From Chara braunii (taxonomy: Eukaryota; Streptophyta; Charophyceae; Charales; Characeae), in contig BFEA01000152.1 in NCBI GenBank assembly GCA_003427395.1, positions 614,990 through 678,989 of the forward strand: a DNA stretch of 64,000 bases, read 5' to 3'. A program made the translations under genes and the position numbers. The notes beneath the pieces were generated by a model. That model was not told the DNA's origin and ran no database searches. It saw only the letters and a list, made by a program, of their open reading frames with translations. This document shows positions 56,575 to 64,000 of this stretch, piece by piece. Positions within the stretch are counted from its first letter, which is position 1. The number at the start of each line of letters is the position of its first letter.

Positions 56575-57236
56575 GTGTGCACTCACATGATGAGTGTTGG
56601 GATAATTTTTAGTAAAGTATATTCTATAATTTTTGTCTGCTTAAGTTACACGAGTTTTTTCGAGTCTCGACCCTTAGACAGTTCGTTGTTTGCTCAACAG
56701 GGGATGGGGTCAAGGGATTTCGAGATGAAAGGTTCGCAAGGAACGATTGGGGTCAAGAAACTCGCCTATCTGTTGGATGTACGAGATTTGGAGCAAGACA
56801 ACATACCCAAGGTTGAAATCGAATTCATAAGGGTCTACCATGTTTCCGACTTCCTTGCTAAGTTAAGACAGATAGTGTTTCACTGCATTGCAAGTGCAAT
56901 GAAGAGCGGATGCTAAGAGAGATTAAATATATTCACATAGACTTGAATGAGAAAGTCAGTGGATTGATTAGAAGAGCGCGATCATTATGGAGTAAGTTCC
57001 ATAATGTCAAGTGGAAAACATACCGGTTAGGTGAGGAAAAACTTACAAAAAACGATCTTGAGAAAATAAATTGGTTCAATTCTGTGTCAGTGGGGCAATT
57101 TGTGGCAAAGTATGAACGCGTTTCCCGCAAGGTTTGGGCGTTGTTTGAATATGACAAGCGTTTCGTTTTCCTTATGAACTTCTCAGATGCAGAGCAGAGA
57201 AATCAAATTCATAAGATAGAAGGAACATTTATATGA
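56575..57236 (+). pseudogene. Gag-like retroelement frame, frameshifted
   Basis: Two overlapping frames, 56575-56916 and 56910-57236, read as one protein broken by a frameshift near 56905. The first ends IEFIRVYHVSDFLAKLRQIV; the second has long charged helices (REIKYIHIDLNEKVSGLI, SVSVGQFVAKYERVSRKVWA, FVFLMNFSDAEQRNQIHKI). Length, lysine/arginine-rich helical character and position 1.7 kb after a primer-binding site suggest Gag. No CCHC zinc knuckle is visible, and I recognise no specific family. Confidence 0.35.
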
Positions 57237-58460
57237 GACAAAATCTGAAAGAATTTTGTACAAATAGATTTCGATCAACACCTCTGTCAAACTCTGCATG
57301 AAGCAAGAAAAAGAAAGGAGGAGCAAGGTTATGAGAAGAATGAGCATGATAAAATGACAAGTGTTTTTATAATAGGTACCTCTTAAAAAATGAATGATGA
57401 ACTTCAGAAGAACACTAAGGTGACGAAGTGGACTCATAAGTAGGGTGAAGGGAAGAAAGAGGAGTCACGTATTGAGAGAAAGGAGGTGCAGACTAGAACG
57501 AGGAATGTTCTGACTCATACTTGTGATAGGACGACTGACGTCCCAAAAAGGAAGAGGAAAGAAAAGCGAGGAGCCACAAAGGAGCTAGTAATGCTCTACC
57601 TCCCGCTGCACCTAAGAAGGAGTGTGATGACAAGGAGGCATCATCAACTGCAAGTTAGACAAAACGAAAGAATAGCAAGTGACGAGAGCAGTGGCGAACG
57701 ATTGTAAGTGGTTGTTGTGGAAAAGTTAGTCATAACCTTTGAAAATGTAACAGGACACAAGGATAAAGTTTAAGGGAAAGATCGTTCATTCTACCCAAAG
57801 GTTAAGTTTCTCTCAAATAGTTATCACCACCTCGTTTAACTCATCTATAGCAAGAGATATCGATTGTCGGACTAACAGACAATTACGTATCTTGCGTTGC
57901 CTTAAAGTTGATTCGCTGATTCTATGAGCTTTCTTTTATATATAAGAACCACCTTCTGTATAGTTATGATTTCGAGTGTGAATTTTTGATCTGACTATCC
58001 ACAATCTAAGTTTGTTTTAGTTTTTATTAGGTACAAGTGAAAGTTTTTTAAAGTCTGGTCGTTCGTATGTTGACACTTAAGCACCTCTGCAATAATACTT
58101 GGGATCACTTTGCGTTTGTCAGTCAATTATGACATGTATTGTACACTATACAAGGTCATTTGTTTTTTATTGAAGCTTGAATTTGTGGAAGTTTGAGACT
58201 TGTACGAATTTGAAACTCGAAATAATCTAAATATTTTTTGTGACTCATTTTTGTACGAGTTTTAATTATCTCGGATTGTAGAATCTTGCACGTTCTGGTT
58301 GTCATTAGCATTCGCATCATTATGGTCTTGCTTTTTTTTGTGTGTTTTATTATATTTGACATACGAGAAATAACAGACTTAAGAGCATGAAAGAAAAGAG
58401 TGGCAAATCATTAGTAATTTGTGTTCGAGCCAAAAGAGGATTCGATGAAGGGAAGAAAGT
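57237..58460. other. Possible retroelement interior, no domain recognised
   Basis: Lysine-rich short frames (for example around 57486-57707) could be decayed gag-pol, but no RT, RNase H or integrase motif is visible. Confidence 0.35.
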
Positions 58461-58830
58461 ATTATCGAGCGTATCGGCTCTCGCCTTTTTCGCTTTTTTT
58501 GCAAAAGGCGAGAACCCTCCTGATCATGTCCCCCAAGAGTAAACAAAACAAAAAACAGAGAGAACTTTGAAACGACATGAAACAACCCCATAAGACGGTC
58601 GCGGCTCCGCGTTTCTTCGCCGCTTTAGCAAGGTGCGCCAACTGTACTTCCCGTTGTCCCCTACGACAGGATAGGTTCTCGTAGGGCACAACTTACCTCC
58701 CCTAAGGGGCTGTCACCACCCTTAGGGGCATATCCCTACCGAGCTACTAACCCACATGTGAAGGTCTTTAGATGTAATCGAAGAGGCAGGTCAACCAAGG
58801 GAGAGATGGTTAACAACAAATGTTATTTAC
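58461..58830 (-). mobile_element. LTR fragment, family A (copy 5, U5 side)
   Basis: Aligns with 20766-21110: a start near CGAGCGTATCGG (minus-strand end of LTR), the GCCTTTTTCGC segment, AACAAAACAAAAA-CAGAG, TTCGCCGC, GACAGGATAGGTT, GCATATCCCTACCGAGCTAC. Continues at 60440-60640 after a satellite insertion. Confidence 0.65.
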
Positions 58831-58844
58831 AGTTCACTTTCAGT

Positions 58845-60300
58845 CGCTTCATGTCCCCACTTGAAACTCTTAAAATGGTCTGAAGTGGTTGAAGCTTCCG
58901 AAAGGGGTTTCAGGTACCCCCATCCAAATGGTTGGATGGGGGTCCCTGAAATCCTTTTCTGAGGCTTCAGCCACTTCAGGTCATTACTACGGTTTCAAGT
59001 TCCCACCAGAAATTCCTGAAATGACCTGAAGTGGTTGAAGCTTCTTAAACGGGTTTCAGGTACCCCCATCAGTAATGACCCGAAGCAGTTGAAGCCTCTG
59101 AAAAGGATTTCAGGGACCCCCATCGAACCATTTGAATGGAGGTACTTGAAACCCTTTCAGAAGCTTCAACACTTCATCGGTTTCAGGTCCCCACCTGAAA
59201 TTCCTCAAATGACATGAAGTGGCTAAAACCTTTTGAAATGGGTTTCTGGTACTTCATCCAACCATTTGGATGGGGATACCTGAAACCCTTTTTAGAAGCT
59301 CCAGCCACCTTAATGATTTCAGGTGACCTGAAATTCATGAAATGACATGAAGTGGCTGAAGCTTCTGCAAGGGGTTTCAGGTACCCCCATCCAACCATCA
59401 ACCATTTGGATGGGGGTACCTGAAACCCCTTTCAGAAGCTTCGCCCACTTCAGTGGTTTCGGGTCCCCACCTGAAATTCCTGAAATGACCTGGAGTGGTT
59501 GAAGGTTTTAAACGCGGTTTCAGGTAGTACCCTCATTCAACCATTTGGATTGAGGTACCTGAAACCCCTTGCAGAAGCTTCAGTCACTTCAGCAGTTTCA
59601 CGTCCCCACCTGAAATTCTTGAAATCACCTGAAGTGACTGAAACTTCTGAAAGGGGTTTCTGGTACCCGCATCCAACCATTTGGATGGGAGTACCTGAAA
59701 CCTCTTTCAGAAGCTTCGGTCACTTCCGCAGTTTCAGGTTCCCACCTGAACTTCTTGAAATGACCTGAATTGATTGAAGGTTCTGAAAGGGGTTTCGTGT
59801 ATACTCATCCAACCATTTGGATTGAGGTACCTGAAACCACTTTCAGAACCTTAAGCCACTTCAGTGACTTCTTGTCTTGGTTGGATGGGGGTACATTAAA
59901 CCCCTTTCAGAACCTTCAGCCACTTCAGGTCATTTCATGAATTTCAAGTGGGGACCTGGAACCGTTAAAGTGGCCGAAACTTGTGAAAGGGGTTTCAGGT
60001 ACCTTAATCCAAATGACTGGGATGGGGTTACAGAACCTTTAGCCACTTCAGGTCATTTCATAAATTTTAGGTGGGAACCTGAAATCGCTGTAGTGGCCGA
60101 AGGTTTTGAAAGAGGTTTAAAATACCCCCATCCAAATGGTTGGATGGGGTTACCAGAAACCCCTTTCAGAAGCTTCAGCCACTTCATGTCATTTCAGAAA
60201 TTTCAGATGGGGACCTGAAACCCCTTTCAGAAGCTTCAGCCACTTCATGTCATTACGGTGGTTTCCGTTACTCACTTGAAATTTCTTAAGTGACCTGAAG
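58845..60300. repeat. ~137-bp palindromic satellite inside LTR
   Basis: About ten units centred on CCAACCATTTGGATGGGGGT (near 58930, 59127, 59258, 59397, 59537, 59674, 59812 and on), mostly 135-139 bp apart. Each unit is a dyad: GAAGTGGNTGAAGCTTC and GGGGTTTCAGGTACC to the left mirror GGTACCTGAAACCCC and GAAGCTTCAGCCACTTC to the right. The array separates two parts of an LTR that are contiguous at 20766-21270. Confidence 0.85.
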
Positions 60301-60439
60301 TGGATGAATAAAACAAGCATGAAAAAAAAAAAAAAAAAAAAACCATAAAACTTGTCCTCCAAACCACCCGAAACTTCTGAAATGACATGAGGTGTCTATA
60401 AGTCATTTTGACAGTTTCAAACCACTCCAGAATCTTTCA

Positions 60440-60640
60440 TTTTGAAATTTCAAGTGGTCGTTAACCTCGAGTGAGTTGGAGACGTTTACACGATTCGCTG
60501 CAGTATAGGGAACGTTTGATTAAACTTCAAGCGGACCCAAGTGTCTTCCGTTCCTTAGGTTGTTGATCTCCTAAGTTTGAAGCATACACCGATCGACTAG
60601 GCCGATCTCAAGTAAGTATGAAACCAAAAATTAATTACAG
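60440..60640 (-). mobile_element. LTR fragment, family A (copy 5, continuation)
   Basis: GGTTGTTGATCTCCTAAGTT, CGATCGACTAGG and CGATCTCAAGTAAG match 21190-21245 (GCGTTGATCTCCCAAGT, CGATTGATTAAGACAATCTC), so the copy resumes after the satellite. Confidence 0.55.
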
Positions 60641-62375
60641 TACCTTTAGAAACTAAAAAAAAAAAATAATAACCACACATTCTTACATAAAAAAGAATCA
60701 ACCGTACTCGATAGAGTGCATATCCAATATGAAATGATAATTGACATAATTTAAATCATCATATGATAAATCCAAAAACACAAGACCAAAATAAAATTCA
60801 ACCACATTAGATCATGTTGATAAAAAAACAATCATAAAGCCGCCAACGAGGGTTTCGCTCCGACAATAACCTTGTTGCAACCGATAACGTAGTCAGACTT
60901 CCTTAGTTTTGACTTGATAAGACGCGCCTCTAAAGTCATTCGCCGATCTAAGATTAGACACGCACAAACTCATCTCCATACATTTCTAATGTTATTGGAT
61001 GATAAACTGTTTTGCGGATGATTCTTGATAAGGTGCATTACTTGAAGTGTTGAATGTCTCACCCTCTAAAACGTGGTCTGGGGTACACATCCTCCTCATT
61101 CGAGTATGGAGCTGGGATCTCAAAAGTCAGACCTTCTCCACCGAATTGGCAAGTGCCCCCCTATAGAACGGTCCACTCTGGGTCGATAACAGAGCCTGCT
61201 CCTAAAGCAACGAATCTCCGCCCCATGTGCTCCCTAGATAAAAAAAATGTGTCCATCACGAGTAACTTTCGTTTTTTTCCATTTCTCATAAGTTCAAGGT
61301 AACTTGGACGAAAAGAAATTGAATGAGATAAAGAATGAGAATCATTTGAACAATTATAGATAAATAAGGTAATTGTGGATAAAACGGGTTAATCCTCAGG
61401 AAAAGGTTAAGTTCATTTGACCTTATCTCCTTCATTTCAACCGAATTCGTTTTACAATGCAAACATAATTAACGTTTTTTCAAAACAATTAATTTTTTTT
61501 TTACATGCAAACAAATGAGAAGTAAAAAGAAGACAATCATTTTCTTTTTTATCAAATAAGCCTAATCAATCTCATTTGCAAACGTCCTTTTACCTACCTG
61601 CAGAGAACGAAAAGAAAACAAGTTCAAAAGAAATCAGTACAATTCAATACTCAAATCAAACTGTTTCATTCGCATGCATGACTCGCACAACTTTCCTTTA
61701 CCTTCCTTTTGAAACATTCAAAATAACAGGGTCAAGCAAAGTGTGGGTTCACACAGGCGTGAAGGGAAATCCGAGTCAATCAACTGACCTTGAGTGAAGT
61801 TTGAATCGGCTTACTCAAGAAAGTCGAGTAAAAATATGTCAATCTGATGAAAGATAATCACCTTTGAAACCCAAAATATGCAGCCCACAAGATCTTTCTA
61901 TTGAACGACGGTTCGACTTTTTCCAAGTGTCCAATCGTGCCAAGGTCTTGGTCCATCGACGTGTCTCAATGAAATAACCCTCGAAGAGGGTGCTCTCATG
62001 ACTAAGTCCTACATCGTCCCAATACCCCGGACAGTTCCAACTGCAATTGAACCACCTTGAGACTGCACCAAATCAACTCGCAGATCCACACCACCTCAAA
62101 TTACCGCATCCACCTCAGATAGTCGCGAACATAGGAAATACAGACCGCTTATGCCCACAATCTTGACCCTCAGGATGGTCCTAAGTAGTCTCACACTCTC
62201 ACCCACAACGTTGGACGGTCCCAACTCAAAACCGCTTTCCCCGTGCGCCCCCCCCAAAAATCAAGATGTCCTTCCGGCGCATACCCCAAGCACCGCAAGT
62301 TCCAGTGACCACCGTTGTGCGCACTCACTCCAAGTAGTGTCGTCAACACGCCCCAAATTTTGCATCGTTGTCGGT
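60641..62375. other. Intergenic, no gene recognised
   Basis: AT-rich to 61050 and 61300-61600. A 56-codon minus-strand frame with one internal stop (61226-61059) has protein-like composition but no family match. Confidence 0.35.
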
Positions 62376-62401
62376 GCGAATACCCTTACAAAGGTATCCG
62401 C
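62376..62401. repeat. Hairpin motif P, copy 4
   Basis: GCGAATACC (62376-62384) pairs with GGTATCCGC (62393-62401) with one mismatch around CTTACAAA. Outer pairs GCG/CGC replace CAA/TTG of copy 1. Confidence 0.65.
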
Positions 62402-62453
62402 CCAGGTTTTTGCAAATAACAGAAAAACGGTTTTGGTTTAGAATTTAAATATA

Positions 62454-62468
62454 CCGCGCTAAGCGCGG
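62454..62468. repeat. 15-bp palindrome
   Basis: CCGCGCTAAGCGCGG is a 7-bp perfect GC-rich dyad around one base. No role assigned. Confidence 0.7.
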
Positions 62469-63162
62469 CTGTTTCTGTAATTGCGTTGATTAGGTGGTTG
62501 ACCACAATAGCGAGTGCGTGGGCGCAGGTTTAAGGCGCGCATGATTCTTTTCTGTTGTTGATCGTAGAGCCGGCCCGGACCTTGGTCGTTTTGCTTGGTG
62601 ATATTATTTATTATTTATTTATTTTTGATTAAGCACCAATTAAGGTTATTTTCTTTTGATTGGTACTTATATAAGCAAGCCGGCGCGGGCAAATGGGAGC
62701 CGCGCAGTCGTTTTCTTGGCCCAAAATGTCGCGCCGCACAGTCTATACGGTATTCTGCGGGACTCAGTCTCAGGCTTGGGCTTAGCCCTATAGGTTACGG
62801 TATTGGACTACTATTATGAAGGTTTGGGGATCGAGGCTAGCGAGTGTCGGCGCAGCAGCGGCGGAGTGCTATGGAGAGAACCGAGGGGTTGAGGGCCCGA
62901 CGGGGCTATCCCCCTTTGTTTTTTTTTTGTTTTTTTTGACAAACACGGCGACAGGCCCGGTCCACGGGAACGGTGGGGCTTAGTAGTCCCTGCACCCTGC
63001 TTAAGGATTTCTATTTATAATGATTTATTTTATTTTTGCTTTTTTTATATTGCTTATTACTTCTATTGATATTTGCGGTCCCATTTTCGTTCGGGATGCG
63101 GTACCGAGACTGGCAGTTCACATCTTAAAAGAAACCACAGGTGGGGGTACCACCGCAGCTAA

Positions 63163-63226
63163 GTCCTTCGGGACATCTGTTAAAATTGGAATGATACAGA
63201 GTAGATTGGCGTGGGGCCTCGGCGCC
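63163..63226 (+). pseudogene. U6 snRNA 5' two-thirds
   Basis: GTCCTTCGGGACATCTGTTA then AAATTGGAATGATACAGAGT and AGATTGGCGTGGGGCCTCG follow U6 from its 5' end through the central domain. The 5' hairpin is intact (GTCC/GGAC). The catalytic ACAGAGA box reads ACAGAGT and the 3' third is missing. No plant-type upstream element or well-placed TATA box is clear. Truncated pseudogene, opposite in extent to the 3'-retaining copies near 13-15 kb. Confidence 0.85.
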
Positions 63227-63539
63227 GGTAAAGGCTATAAAAACGAGGGTCGTCCGACAGCCAGAATTTCTGAGAAGCGGGGGCGGTGGAAACCAGGATA
63301 CGTGCGGGGTACCAATGAGCCGACGGGCGGCATGGCGCTGTGCAACAGCGGGGCGGAAAGGCTGGCCAGGCAGCGCAGCGGTAGACAGCAGCTGACGGAG
63401 GAATAGCGTTGTGAGACTGGGCGCTGCAGTAGCGGCTAACGCAGGAGTGCCAAAGGCAGCAAGGCAACGGGGTGGACCCGTAGGAAGAGGAAATGGACCT
63501 AGACAGACAGACGCGCTAGGTGCATTCAGAGGAGCAACG

Positions 63540-64000
63540 AGAGGGTAGGAAGATGGCGGGGAGGAGATGGTGAAACCCGCCAATTTCTTGATGAAATCGG
63601 GCGGGGCAAGACCCTATTCGGGGGTTTCTGTACCGGGCGAGCACAGTAGGAGTCTCAGATCGGTGAAAGGATTGGTGTAGGAGGAGGTTAGTAGAAACGA
63701 TGGTGCGCGGAAGATGGCGGAGAGCAAGAAAGGGCGGGGGTGAAGTTGCAATAACTCACTCGACTTTTGACCGTTTTTCCCGATTTAAAATGCTAGATTT
63801 AGTTTTTTTGTCCNNGCGAATCAAAATATNTCGTTAGTCGAGTTAAAACTTAGTAGTCTAGGAGTTAGAAGAGAGAGAGGCCGCCGGGAGCTATGGCGGG
63901 ATAGACAAAGATAAAAGAGGGGAAGACGAATATCTCGCTCGTTTCTGAGCGAAAACGAGCGAGGGAAGAACCGAGTTGGGGGTTCTGAAGGATGGCAAGT
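63540..64000 (+). repeat. Satellite S2, block 3
   Basis: Monomers start with GATGGCGG-type sequence near 63552, 63712 and 63891 (160-180 bp apart). Hairpins: CCCGCC + ATTTC / GAAAT + GGCGGG (63576-63605) and CTCGCTCGTTT/AAACGAGCGAG, 11 bp perfect (63934-63944, 63953-63963). GGGGGTTTCTG and GGGGGTTCTG follow each. The block runs off the window. Confidence 0.7.
63814..63830. other. Ambiguous bases
   Basis: Ns at 63814, 63815 and 63830 within satellite S2. They suggest a collapsed or mixed repeat in the assembly. Confidence 0.95.

Overview
This is eukaryotic nuclear DNA that is gene-poor and dominated by repeats. Evidence: fragments of spliceosomal U2 and U6 snRNA, fragments of cytoplasmic 18S rRNA, a GT-AG intron of 69 bp, LINE, SINE, LTR and DNA transposon remains, and long microsatellites. 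The annexin-like exon resembles plant annexins, the U2 stem II region is plant-like, the LTR primer-binding site has the form common in plant LTR retrotransposons, and the 18S fragments carry a GCACTTTG stretch I associate with streptophyte algae. I infer a streptophyte alga with a large genome (Chara-like). That assignment is inference only.

Layout. 0-1.5 kb: 5'-truncated LINE ending in a zinc-binding domain and A-rich tail. 2.3 kb: a well-formed hammerhead ribozyme candidate. 3.3-4.1 kb (minus): the only plausible host gene piece, the last two exons of an annexin-like gene with a poly(A) signal. 4.5-17.5 kb: tRNA-derived SINEs, a U2 fragment, a second (weaker) hammerhead candidate, many short tandem duplications, five U6 fragments within about 4.1 kb, and a MITE with TA flanks. 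18.7-26.4 kb: two members of one DNA transposon family, an LTR fragment and a broken chromodomain. 27-31 kb: 18S pseudogene and a 94-bp-arm foldback. 31-37 kb: AT-rich, no gene seen. 37.9-64 kb: satellites (81-bp and hairpin-bearing ~170-bp families), fragments of one LTR family in both orientations, an inverted pair of a hairpin-rich repeat (41.9-43.2 and 45.1-46.5 kb), a gag-like reading frame at 56.6-57.2 kb, and a ~137-bp palindromic satellite lying inside an LTR.

The most unusual theme is structured nucleic acid. Three unrelated repeat families each carry hairpins in which the loop or core is conserved while the stem sequence changes and base pairing is kept. The clearest is the 41.9-46.5 kb element: thirteen hairpins with a ~20-nt conserved loop and stems that differ from copy to copy. 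Together with the hammerhead candidates and the concentration of U6 fragments, these are the observations most worth following. No operon, CRISPR array, complete protein-coding gene, functional tRNA or functional rRNA gene was found. Three ambiguous bases (N) lie near the right end.
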